Origin: Firm-04 sp964463355 | GTDB lineage: Bacteria > Bacillota > Clostridia > Oscillospirales > Ruminococcaceae | DNA: 64,000 bases | Direction of reading: 5' to 3' | NCBI GenBank assembly: GCA_964463355.1 | Contig: CAYXBP010000003.1 | Location: forward strand, 62,001 to 126,000 | Part shown: positions 22,813 to 31,438 of the stretch, one piece after another | Position numbering within the stretch: the stretch's first letter is position 1 | Layout of the letters: each line of letters starts with the position of its first letter | The notes under the pieces: model-generated | The model's database searches: none | Seen by the model: the letters and a program-made list of their open reading frames with translations, nothing else | What the model was told of the DNA's origin: nothing | Translations under genes and position numbers: made by a program

Positions 22813-24063
22813 TTACTCTGCGTATTCTGAAGTAATTCCAAGATATTCCTCCAGTGTCAAACCGCTTTCATAGACCTTTTTTGCAGTTTCCTCACCCAGA
22901 TAGCGTATATGCCATGGCTCATACTTATAGCCTGTAATATGCGATTTATCCTTTGGATAACGAATGATAAAGCCATACTTCCAGCAGTTTTCGGCAAGCC
23001 ATGCTGCCTCAGGCGTGCTGGCAAAACTATCGCCCGCATAATTAATATCGAATGCAAGCCCAGTTTGATGTTCGGAATACCCAGGGCGCGCCGAGTAGGT
23101 ATCGGCTTTCTCTTTACCATCACGGTTTACATAGCGATTGTAGATTGTTTCCTGCGTCGAGTAGGAACGGTATCCCGAAACGATGCTCAAACTCATCATT
23201 TCCGCTGATGCAGCCACCTGCATGCGATCAAATGCAGCCTTCGCCTCAGAGTTCACACCAGGATCATAACTTTTTGGCAAACCGTAGGTTTTGTTGGCAA
23301 TCATGATGCCTTGCACATAGGTCACACCATCAATAACCTCCACGTTTGCAGTTGGGGGCAGCGCGGTTGTTTCGCCCAGAACGGTCACAGTCACTTCAGC
23401 ATATACCGCAGGATTATTCACGGAGGTAACGCGTACGGTACATACGCCAGGCCCCACTGCGGTAATATCACCCAACCAGTTGACAGTTGCAACGTTTTCA
23501 TCGGAGGATTCCCATTTTTCGGTTTTGTCAGTCGCATCGGCAGGTGACATGGTCACGATGGGCATTTTGTTCTCGCCAACCTTCAGGCTCACCGCATAAA
23601 AGGTCAGCTCAATGCCTGTTACCGAACCCGGTGCCAGAGATACCGTTGTCGTGGACGATGTGGTTGTAGCTTCTGTTGTTGTCGTGGAGGTAGTTGTCAA
23701 CTCGGGCTGCGCATCACCGCTAATGGTAACGTAAAAGGTTTCGCGCTCACCTGTTGTACCCTCGGCAATCACCACAGCATTGCCGGGTGCCAGCGCAGTG
23801 ATCAGATGGGTATCATCAACGGTCAGCAGCTTACTGTCGGAAACCGAACAGGTAAAATCGCCAGTAAAGCTTGTCACAAGCGTACGGGATTGCCCGACCG
23901 CCAGGTTGATATTATGGTAGCTGCTCTGGTGAGCCTTGCCGTTGTTTGCAATCAGATATACGCCCATGACAAGACCAGCCAGACACAGCAGTGCCAGCAA
24001 TAGCATCGCTACTGAAGATTTTTGCTTGTTCGCAGCAGATTTCGTTTTTGTGTTTTTTTCCAT
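22813..24063 (-). CDS. Membrane-anchored D,D-carboxypeptidase (VanY/M15B) with Ig-like domain
   Basis: 416 residues from ATG 24063. A basic N-terminus is followed by one membrane helix (about 19-40), so the rest lies outside. Around residue 50-110 is a beta-rich region, then a short Thr/Ser linker (about 123-143), then a BIG2-type Ig-like domain ending near 230. Residues about 255-410 are an M15B peptidase: SGYRSYSTQ, the zinc site in SEHQTGLAFDI with the later EPWHIRY, and PEAAWLAENCWKYGF. Such enzymes remove the terminal D-Ala from peptidoglycan stem peptides. No vancomycin-resistance genes are nearby, so wall maturation is the likely role. Confidence 0.9.
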   Translation of the reverse strand: MEKNTKTKSAANKQKSSVAMLLLALLCLAGLVMGVYLIANNGKAHQSSYHNINLAVGQSRTLVTSFTGDFTCSVSDSKLLTVDDTHLITALAPGNAVVIAEGTTGERETFYVTISGDAQPELTTTSTTTTEATTTSSTTTVSLAPGSVTGIELTFYAVSLKVGENKMPIVTMSPADATDKTEKWESSDENVATVNWLGDITAVGPGVCTVRVTSVNNPAVYAEVTVTVLGETTALPPTANVEVIDGVTYVQGIMIANKTYGLPKSYDPGVNSEAKAAFDRMQVAASAEMMSLSIVSGYRSYSTQETIYNRYVNRDGKEKADTYSARPGYSEHQTGLAFDINYAGDSFASTPEAAWLAENCWKYGFIIRYPKDKSHITGYKYEPWHIRYLGEETAKKVYESGLTLEEYLGITSEYAE

Positions 24064-24108
24064 AATGCGACTCCTTTCTCGTGCAACGGATCTTTTACAT
24101 ACACTGTC

Positions 24109-24137
24109 ATTATATCACATATTTCTCGATTTGTCAT
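24109..24137 (-). promoter_or_regulatory. Promoter of the VanY-like gene
   Basis: Minus strand ATGACA (24137-24132), 17-nt spacer, TATAAT (24114-24109). Confidence 0.65.
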
Positions 24138-24222
24138 CCTTTTTCAAAACTTTTTTTCGATTTCGCAATTTAACTCGTTCCAGCGCAGTTCGTTCTGAGC
24201 TTTCATGGCGAAAAACAACAAC

Positions 24223-24251
24223 AGACCGCCCCAAATGATTTGGAGCGGTCT
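24223..24251 (-). terminator. Terminator after ftsH
   Basis: Long stem (24223-24236 with 24238-24251, one mismatch) tightly closed, followed on the minus strand by a T-rich stretch. It ends the six-gene operon that starts with RNase J. Confidence 0.7.
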
Positions 24252-24269
24252 ATTTCATGCCATAACGAA

Positions 24270-26210
24270 TCACTCGACGGTTGGTTCTGCTTCAGGGGCA
24301 TCATTCGCAGATGCATGATCGCCAGATTGTGCAGGGGCAGGATTCTCTTTTGCCTTGCGGGAAGCAACGGTCAGCTCGCCTTTCATGATCTGCAAGAATT
24401 CGTCCTCGCTTGCCTTTTCATATTCGATCAGGTATTCAGCAAGTGCATCCAGCTGGCCACGGTATGTCTGCAAGATATCCTTTGCCTGTGCGTAGCCGTT
24501 TTCTACCAGTTTGCGCACCTCAGCATCAATGCGTGCAGCCACATCTTCAGAGTAATCGCGCACATGGCCATAGTCCCTGCCAATAAAGACCTCATTGTTA
24601 TCCGAACCGTACACCACAAGTCCCAGCTCATCGGAGAAGCCCCACTTGGTAACCATGTTCTTAGCAATCTGCGTTGCACGCTCCATATCGTTGGAAGCAC
24701 CCGTACAGACATCCTCCAGTACCAAAGCCTCTGCGGCACGACCGCCCAACAGCATCACAATACTTTCGGAAAGCTTGCGGCGTGTCATGTGGTCGTCCTC
24801 GGTATCAGGACGCGTCCATGTCAAACCAGCCGCCATACCGCGGGGGATCACGCTGACCTGCTGCACAGTATCCTGTGTTTCAAGGTGATATGCCGTTACG
24901 GCGTGGCCTGCCTCATGGTATGCTGTGATCTTCCTATCGCGCATGGTAATTTTACGGGATTTCTTCTCAGGGCCTGCGATAACCTTCATCGTAGCTTCTT
25001 CGATATCTGCGTGCGTGATCGCCTTACGATTTGCTCTTGCAGCGAGAATCGCTGCCTCATTCAACAGGTTTTCGAGGTCTGCGCCAGTAAACCCTTGGGT
25101 ATCTCTTGCGATTTCACGCAAATCTACGTCCGGCCCGATGGGCTTTTTTCCTTTATGCACCTTAAGAATAGCCTCTCTGCCCTGAACATCGGGATAATTC
25201 ACGGTGATCTGACGGTCAAAACGACCAGGACGCAGAAGCGCAGGGTCAAGAATATCGCGTCGGTTAGTAGCTGCAATCACAATGACGCTTTCGTTGCCGG
25301 TAAAGCCATCCATCTCGACCAGCAGCTGGTTCAGTGTCTGTTCGCGCTCATCGTGACCGCCACCCAGTCCGGAACCTCTGTGGCGACCCACGGCATCAAT
25401 CTCGTCAATAAAGATGATAGAGGGTGCGTGCTTCTTTGCCTGTTCAAACAGATCACGCACGCGGCTTGCACCCACACCAACGAACATTTCCACAAAATCG
25501 GAGCCAGAGATAGGGAAAAACGGTACGCCAGCTTCGCCCGCAACAGCTCTTGCCAACAGGGTTTTACCAGTACCAGGAGGTCCAAGCAACAGCACACCTC
25601 TCGGAATCCTTGCGCCGATCTCGTCATACTTTTTGGGATTCTTCAAAAAGTCCACGATCTCTGCCATTTCGGCTTTTTCCTCATCTGCGCCTGCAACATC
25701 GGCAAAGGTAGCTTTTTTCCCTTGTCCTGTCTGCGCCTTAATATTCGCCTTGCCAAAGGAATTGATCTTGCCGCCGCCATTTGCCTGACGGAACATGAAT
25801 ACGAACAGCGCAATGCCCAATACCAGCATCAAAATGGTAGGCAGCACAGTCAGCAGCCATGAATTATCCTTGATCTCAAAGTAATCCTGTTTCAGCGGTG
25901 CATCGGGGTAACGTTCGTTGTACTCTGTGCGATAGTCGTGGGTTTCGTCCACAAACAGTGCCACATAGGGTACGTCGTAGGTATAGGTTTTGCTCTCACC
26001 TCGCAGCTGATATTTCAGCTCACCAGTACCAAGATCCAGCGTATAGCTGGTGACCTCGTAGTGATCAAAATGCGAAATGACCTCTGAATAAGTGATTTTG
26101 TTCTTGCTTTCTGAGAGAGCAGGCAGCACGAACATAATAGCAGTGATGAACAGTATTGCGATCACTACATAGGCGAGAATGCCACGGTTTTTTCCTTGCA
26201 ATGGTTTCAC
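24270..26210 (-). CDS. ftsH: ATP-dependent zinc metalloprotease FtsH
   Basis: 646 residues from ATG 26210. Two membrane helices (about 9-29 and 121-142) flank an external segment of about 90 residues. The AAA+ domain has Walker A GPPGTGKTLLARA, Walker B IIFIDEIDAVG and the second region of homology ATNRRDILDPALLRPGRFDR. The protease zinc site is HEAGHAV. FtsH extracts and degrades damaged membrane proteins and some soluble regulators as a hexamer. Last gene of the minus-strand operon; it starts 7 nt after tilS stops, as in many Firmicutes where tilS and ftsH are close. Confidence 0.97.
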   Translation of the reverse strand: MKPLQGKNRGILAYVVIAILFITAIMFVLPALSESKNKITYSEVISHFDHYEVTSYTLDLGTGELKYQLRGESKTYTYDVPYVALFVDETHDYRTEYNERYPDAPLKQDYFEIKDNSWLLTVLPTILMLVLGIALFVFMFRQANGGGKINSFGKANIKAQTGQGKKATFADVAGADEEKAEMAEIVDFLKNPKKYDEIGARIPRGVLLLGPPGTGKTLLARAVAGEAGVPFFPISGSDFVEMFVGVGASRVRDLFEQAKKHAPSIIFIDEIDAVGRHRGSGLGGGHDEREQTLNQLLVEMDGFTGNESVIVIAATNRRDILDPALLRPGRFDRQITVNYPDVQGREAILKVHKGKKPIGPDVDLREIARDTQGFTGADLENLLNEAAILAARANRKAITHADIEEATMKVIAGPEKKSRKITMRDRKITAYHEAGHAVTAYHLETQDTVQQVSVIPRGMAAGLTWTRPDTEDDHMTRRKLSESIVMLLGGRAAEALVLEDVCTGASNDMERATQIAKNMVTKWGFSDELGLVVYGSDNNEVFIGRDYGHVRDYSEDVAARIDAEVRKLVENGYAQAKDILQTYRGQLDALAEYLIEYEKASEDEFLQIMKGELTVASRKAKENPAPAQSGDHASANDAPEAEPTVE

Positions 26211-26216
26211 TCCTTA

Positions 26217-27560
26217 CTAGATTTCTGTCGGGCTTGTAGTTGTACATTGCAGCAACAACAGCCGTTTGCTTGTGGTTTCGGGCGCAGCGTCTGCTGCGAC
26301 ACCAACGCCCTCACAGAATATACAGCCTGTATCATCATACAGCGCATAGATACTCTGCCGCAGGGGAAGAGGCACTTTTGCCTGCACTGTTTTTCGCAGT
26401 GCGACCGAATGCTTCTGCCCCGTCAGTGTGATGCGATCATCTCTCTGTCGAAGGCGGAAACACGGCTTTCCAATTATTTTATCATAATCGAGCGCATATT
26501 GGGTGAATGATTTGTGAACCTTCGGTGATAATGTCGCATTCTCAAGGCTTGCCGTGCAGATACGTTCTGCAAACTGCTGATTATCACCAATATGCAGTGG
26601 CAGCACATCGCACAAAGGTTTTGCATCACGCATCACAAACAGCATTCCCCGATGCACCTGCGCGTAAACATCACCGCTTACGGTGATTTTGCCAGCATTC
26701 TTCTGGACAATTTCATCAATGGCGCAGAGCAGGAGATAGGATGGGTCAATTTGATAACGCGTCAGCAACACGCGGTAGCAGCGTATGCGCAAAGGCTTGG
26801 GTTGTTCTGCCAGATGCCGCAGACCGCCCCACTGTGTGTGAAAGCTTTGCGCAAAGATGCGGTTTGCCTGCTCTGTGAGGTACGCTTCATCCTCGCGTAA
26901 CGTCTGCGCTGTACGGGTGAGATGACTGACCAGTGATGGCTGAAACGCACGCAGCATAGGCAGCACGCGATGTCGCAGGCGATTTCGGGCAGCATCATCG
27001 GTGAGATTGCTGCTATCGGTAACAAATCCCTGTTCCCTCGCTTGCAGATATGCAAGCAGCTCGGCTTTGGAAACGCCAAGCAAGGGACGAATAATTCTAC
27101 CACGTTTCGGGGGAATCCCGCACAAGCCATTTAAGCCACAACCACGCATCAAATGGAACAGCATCGTTTCGGCTTCATCATCGGCGTGATGTGCTGTGGC
27201 GATAAGCCCAGTGGGGGCAAGCTGCAATAGTGCTTCGTAGCGCAGAATCCGCGCTGCAGTTTCGATGGAAAGTTTTTCTTCTGCTGCGAATGCGGGAACG
27301 TCCACATGGTGGCAGTCAAAAGGAATCTGCCGATTGTTGCATAACGCCTCGCAGAACGCCGCGTCATGGTCGGCTTCTTTGCCTCGTATGCCGTGGTGGA
27401 TATGTATTGCTTGCAAATCGTAACCGAACCGCGGTTGCAATTCCAGCAGCAGCAGCAGCAGTGCAACGCTGTCCGCGCCACCCGAAAGTGCCACAGTCAG
27501 CTTGCCCTCATGGGGTAAAAGATCGCACTGCGCCACAACATCTTCCAAATGATTATTCAT
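26217..27560 (-). CDS. tilS: tRNA(Ile)-lysidine synthetase
   Basis: 447 residues from ATG 27560, which overlaps the dnaB stop by 4 nt. The PP-loop is LSGGADSVALL, with HIHHGIRG and TAHHADDEAETMLFHLMRGCG typical of TilS. The C-terminal ~80 residues match the TilS tRNA-binding domain (PCFRLRQRDDRITL). The enzyme attaches lysine to C34 of tRNA-Ile(CAU) so it reads AUA. Length is normal. Confidence 0.95.
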   Translation of the reverse strand: MNNHLEDVVAQCDLLPHEGKLTVALSGGADSVALLLLLLELQPRFGYDLQAIHIHHGIRGKEADHDAAFCEALCNNRQIPFDCHHVDVPAFAAEEKLSIETAARILRYEALLQLAPTGLIATAHHADDEAETMLFHLMRGCGLNGLCGIPPKRGRIIRPLLGVSKAELLAYLQAREQGFVTDSSNLTDDAARNRLRHRVLPMLRAFQPSLVSHLTRTAQTLREDEAYLTEQANRIFAQSFHTQWGGLRHLAEQPKPLRIRCYRVLLTRYQIDPSYLLLCAIDEIVQKNAGKITVSGDVYAQVHRGMLFVMRDAKPLCDVLPLHIGDNQQFAERICTASLENATLSPKVHKSFTQYALDYDKIIGKPCFRLRQRDDRITLTGQKHSVALRKTVQAKVPLPLRQSIYALYDDTGCIFCEGVGVAADAAPETTSKRLLLLQCTTTSPTEI

Positions 27561-28948
27561 GTCGGAGGCACGGCATCATCCCGTGCAGGAGCAGAAAAGC
27601 GAGTGTATTGCGCATCCCAAATGAGATTAACCGTTGCGGTTTCACCGTGACGGTTTTTCTGCACAATGCATTCAGTGATGTTAGGCTTATCGGTATCGCG
27701 GTTGTAGTAGTAGTCATTATAGAGAAACATAACAATATCGGCATCCTGCTCAATAGAGCCGGATTCGCGCAGATCAGAGAGCATGGGTCGTTTATCGGGG
27801 CGGCTTTCGACACCACGGTTAAGCTGTGAAAGCAGTAACACTGGCACATTCAGCTCCTTCGCCATAAGCTTCAAGCCTCTGGTAATTTCGGAGATGACCA
27901 GCACACGGTTATCACTTTTCGTAGGAGAATCCATCAGCTGCAAGTAGTCGATGACTACCATGCCGAGGTTTCTCACTCTGCGAAGCTGCGCTTTCATTTG
28001 TGAAACGGTAATACCCGTTGCCTCAGAAAGCAGAATATTCATGCCAGAAAGCATATCGGCACTTTCTGCAATTCTGCCCCATTCCTTCGGGTCAAGTCTG
28101 CCGGTACGAAGCTTATGGGAATCGACCAATGCGGCGGTGGAAAGCATACGGGAAGCAAGCTGTTCCATGCTCATTTCCAGAGAGTAAACGGCAACGGTTT
28201 TGCCGGAACTACGGCTGACATTGGTAACAAGGTTCAGCGCAAAAGAGGTTTTGCCCATACCAGGTCGTGCAGCCAGCAACACCAGATCAGAGTTGTTCAT
28301 GCCGCCTGTGATGTGATCCAGTTCGGGATATCCAGTTCGTGCGCCTACAAACTGGTCGCGATCAGGGCCTGAAATATCCACCAGATGACGGTAAGTAGAA
28401 ACCATCACATCCCCGATGGGTATCAGCCCGCGTACATCACGCCCTTGCCGAATATCAAAAATGCGCTGCTCGGCAGAATCCAGCAAAGTCTGTGCCGATT
28501 CGCTGCCCTCTGCAATTTGATTGAGTACATCACGAGCAACGGCAGCCAGCATTCGTTCGCTGTGTTTTTCAGCAACGATTTTAGCGTAGCTGCGGATATT
28601 GTCGGGAGAGGGAACGGTATCCACCAGCGCGGTCAGATACCGTTTGCCCTCCGCAGCATTTTCAAAGATACCCAACCGCAAAGCTTCATTGAGTACCACC
28701 ACAGGATCCATGTTCTCCGCCTGTGCGCCTGTGAACATGGAAACCAACAAACTGAACAATTCACGATGCTGTTGCAGCGAGAATGCATCCGCCTTGATAT
28801 ACTCCAGAGCGGTACTGATGGATTCGGGAGAAAGCAGAATAGAGCCTAGTACTGACTGCTCCGCTTCGATATTGGCTGGGCCATTGCGCTCAGTGCTGGT
28901 GGCAGCAAAACTGTCTGTGCCGTGAGATTGACCGTCATGCTCAGGCAT
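27557..28948 (-). CDS. dnaB: Replicative DNA helicase
   Basis: 463 residues from ATG 28948, which lies inside the end of rplI (8-nt overlap); a frame start further upstream would overlap rplI by more. The N-terminal domain begins with NIEAEQSVLGSILL; the RecA-like domain has Walker A ARPGMGKTSFALN, the Walker B VVIDYLQLM, and the C-terminal LSDLRESGSIEQDADIVMFL. It unwinds DNA at the replication fork as a hexamer. rplI-dnaB order is common in Firmicutes. The extreme C-terminus is slightly extended past the usual end. Confidence 0.96.
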   Translation of the reverse strand: MPEHDGQSHGTDSFAATSTERNGPANIEAEQSVLGSILLSPESISTALEYIKADAFSLQQHRELFSLLVSMFTGAQAENMDPVVVLNEALRLGIFENAAEGKRYLTALVDTVPSPDNIRSYAKIVAEKHSERMLAAVARDVLNQIAEGSESAQTLLDSAEQRIFDIRQGRDVRGLIPIGDVMVSTYRHLVDISGPDRDQFVGARTGYPELDHITGGMNNSDLVLLAARPGMGKTSFALNLVTNVSRSSGKTVAVYSLEMSMEQLASRMLSTAALVDSHKLRTGRLDPKEWGRIAESADMLSGMNILLSEATGITVSQMKAQLRRVRNLGMVVIDYLQLMDSPTKSDNRVLVISEITRGLKLMAKELNVPVLLLSQLNRGVESRPDKRPMLSDLRESGSIEQDADIVMFLYNDYYYNRDTDKPNITECIVQKNRHGETATVNLIWDAQYTRFSAPARDDAVPPT

Positions 28949-29393
28949 TCTCAGCCACCACGGATACGGTAAACTCGGCACTCACGCCGCTGAATAGCTT
29001 TGCTTCGGCAGAGTAGGAGCCTGCGTTCTTGATTTCAACTGTAGTGGCAATTTTGCGCTTATCCACTGCAAAACCGAACTGTGCTTCTACCGCTTCCGCG
29101 ATGCTTGCAGGGGTAACAGCACCAAACAGCTTGCCGCCTTGCCCTGCCTTTGCGCGAACGGTCACGGTCTGCCCCTTGAGTTTGGCAGCCTGTGCTTCGG
29201 CTTCTGCCTTTGCAACATCAATTTTATGTTGCGCAGAATCTTTTCTGCCTTGCAATTCGGTCAAATTCTTTGGGGTTGCCTCCAAAGCCAGCCCCTTGCC
29301 GATGAGAAAGTTTCTGGCAAAGCCATCGGAAACATTCTTCACATCGCCTTTTTTGCCTGTGCCTTTTACGTCGTGCAACAAGATTACTTTCAT
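28941..29393 (-). CDS. rplI: 50S ribosomal protein L9
   Basis: 150 residues from ATG 29393, with AAAGGATG upstream. The N-terminal rRNA-binding domain is MKVILLHDVKGTGKKGD with GFARNFLIGKGLA; a long helix rich in Lys, Ala and Glu links it to the C-terminal domain. Normal length. It sits between gdpP and dnaB, the usual neighbours in low-GC Gram-positives. Confidence 0.97.
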   Translation of the reverse strand: MKVILLHDVKGTGKKGDVKNVSDGFARNFLIGKGLALEATPKNLTELQGRKDSAQHKIDVAKAEAEAQAAKLKGQTVTVRAKAGQGGKLFGAVTPASIAEAVEAQFGFAVDKRKIATTVEIKNAGSYSAEAKLFSGVSAEFTVSVVAENA

Positions 29394-29412
29394 GGTTTTC
29401 TCATCCTTTCGT

Positions 29413-31398
29413 TCATGCTTCGGTGCCTATGGTCTGCTCTGCGGAAGCCATCGCATCCAGTACACCAATCAGTCTGGCGCGCAATTCGGTCGTGGAACAA
29501 TCTTTGCACTGCGCAGCGGCCATTGTCTGATGACCGCCGCCGCCAAGCTGCTCCATAATAATCTGCACATTCATTTTGCCCAGCGAGCGTGCCGAAATAC
29601 AGCTGACACCGCGGTTTGGATAGATCACAAAAGACGCATCCACGCCCTCGATGCCCAGCAACTCATCCGCAGTCTGCGAGGCAACAATCTGAATATCCGG
29701 GCATTCATCCCGTGCCACGGTAATGGCAAAGTGGCGATGCAGCTCTGCATCCACCACCATGCGTGAACGCTGACGATATGCGCTCATAGTAGCGGCAAAC
29801 AGTGCCTTTACCACAGTAGGGTCGGCACCGCATTCACGAAGCAGCGCCGCTGCTTCAAAGGTATGTACGCCTGTTTGCATAACAAAATTTTTGGTATCCA
29901 GCATAATGCCTGCCAGTAGAGATTCCGCGTACAACACAGGCAGCTCCTTGTGCAATTCCAGATATGCCAGCATCTCGGTAACAAGTTCTGCCGCTGAAGA
30001 AGCCTGCGGATCATGCAGCAGCAGTGTCATATCGTCGATGCAGTTTGCCATCTTGCGGTGGTGGTCGATCACCACGATATGTTTCGCCTTCTGGTACAGT
30101 TCCTTGCTTTCCACCAGATCCTTGTTAACCGTGTCTACGATCACCAGCACAGTATGCTCATCGCAGAGGGCAATTGCTTCTTCTGGCGTGATGAGCAAGC
30201 CCTCATACTCTTTTTGCAGTCTTGACACAAGAGGTGCAGCGAGAGTGGCATCCGCGTGAATGGCGATATTGGCAGGTGTGCCCAATTGCTGCGCAAAGTA
30301 CGCGATGCCGACGGCTGCGCCCACTGCGTCCAGATCAGTGAAGCGGTGCCCCATAACCAGCACGCGGTCGTTGTCCTCAATGATCTCCTGCAATGCCTTT
30401 GCAACATAACGATAACGGGTTTTCGAACGATGCTCCACCGCTTTGGAAACGCCGCCGAAGAAATCGAATCCTGAGCGCGTTTTTACCGCCGCCTGATCCC
30501 CGCCGCGTCCCATTGCCATATCCAGTGATTGCCGCGCAAAGAGGTCGTTTTCGGCAAAGCTTGCGCCGTCGCACCCCACGCCGATTGACAATGTAAGTGC
30601 TTTTTTTCCGCCCACCAGGATTTTTCGTGCAGCATCCAGGATGGAGAATTTTTTCTCCTGCAACGTACGGAAATGCCGCGCTTCAATCATGACGATAAAG
30701 TGATCCTGCCCCAGCGGGCAGGCGATGCCCTGGTAGCCACTGAAGGTTTTGTCGATCAGTTGCTCCAAATCAGCAGTCAATGCGGCACGCTCGCCGGCTT
30801 TCAGGCCATTGACGAGATCGTCGTAGTTATCCGCCATGATGTGCAGTACGCAGAGCCGACTGTCCTCAAACAAACCGCGATATTTCAGCTCCACGCTGAA
30901 ATCCTGAAAGCACAGCAGGATGAGTTTCTGCTCTTTGCACTGATGCTCACTGTAGTATACGCGGTAGAAACCGCTGTCATTATGCATGGTACATGCGCCG
31001 CTTTCCAGCAGTTTGCGAAAATCCAGCGGTATGATATGCTGAATGCTTCTGCCATGACAGTCCTCATTTTTTGCGATCAGCTTTGAAAAGCGGTCATTAT
31101 ACCACAGCAGTTCCCGGGCATCGCTCAACACAGCCACGGGAATGGGCATCTCCTTAGTGGAAATCTGCGCAGCATCAACGAGCGCGGCGTTCATCTGCGA
31201 GATATATCCCCAGAAATTGCGGTGCAGCAGAAAGCCCTCTATGGCAGTCCACACCGCCCCGACACCCAGCAGCACCGCCGATGTATAGAACAGCGCGCAC
31301 TGCTGCTTTTGAAAATAGACCACGCAAAGGATGCATACCGCTGCCGTGATCAGAATTAGCAGCGCACAAACCAGTCGCCATGTTGATTTCCTGCGCAT
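29413..31398 (-). CDS. gdpP: Cyclic-di-AMP phosphodiesterase GdpP
   Basis: 661 residues from ATG 31398. Two membrane helices (about 8-27 and 33-54) are followed by a PAS-like region (about 80-170), a degenerate GGDEF domain (about 175-305) without the GGDEF signature, and the DHH/DHHA1 phosphodiesterase module (about 340-655). Metal-site motifs are GHRFTDLDAVGAA, VIVDTVN and VIDHHRK; the end has GGGGHQTMAAAQ. It hydrolyses c-di-AMP, linking to osmotic and wall homeostasis. The gap to RNase J upstream is 40 nt and to rplI downstream 19 nt, so co-transcription is likely. Confidence 0.95.
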   Translation of the reverse strand: MRRKSTWRLVCALLILITAAVCILCVVYFQKQQCALFYTSAVLLGVGAVWTAIEGFLLHRNFWGYISQMNAALVDAAQISTKEMPIPVAVLSDARELLWYNDRFSKLIAKNEDCHGRSIQHIIPLDFRKLLESGACTMHNDSGFYRVYYSEHQCKEQKLILLCFQDFSVELKYRGLFEDSRLCVLHIMADNYDDLVNGLKAGERAALTADLEQLIDKTFSGYQGIACPLGQDHFIVMIEARHFRTLQEKKFSILDAARKILVGGKKALTLSIGVGCDGASFAENDLFARQSLDMAMGRGGDQAAVKTRSGFDFFGGVSKAVEHRSKTRYRYVAKALQEIIEDNDRVLVMGHRFTDLDAVGAAVGIAYFAQQLGTPANIAIHADATLAAPLVSRLQKEYEGLLITPEEAIALCDEHTVLVIVDTVNKDLVESKELYQKAKHIVVIDHHRKMANCIDDMTLLLHDPQASSAAELVTEMLAYLELHKELPVLYAESLLAGIMLDTKNFVMQTGVHTFEAAALLRECGADPTVVKALFAATMSAYRQRSRMVVDAELHRHFAITVARDECPDIQIVASQTADELLGIEGVDASFVIYPNRGVSCISARSLGKMNVQIIMEQLGGGGHQTMAAAQCKDCSTTELRARLIGVLDAMASAEQTIGTEA

Positions 31399-31438
31399 TT
31401 TCTCACCGCTTTCTGTTTCAAATTGCCGTTTGTGTATC

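Noticed and set aside
22813..24063. Vancomycin-resistance locus (VanY)
   Set aside because: No vanHAX or adjacent vanRS; the enzyme fits ordinary wall metabolism. The two-component system at 47.7 kb is 24 kb away.
24240..25862. 540-residue open frame on the plus strand
   Set aside because: Antisense to ftsH; a Cys/His-rich translation typical of a shadow frame.
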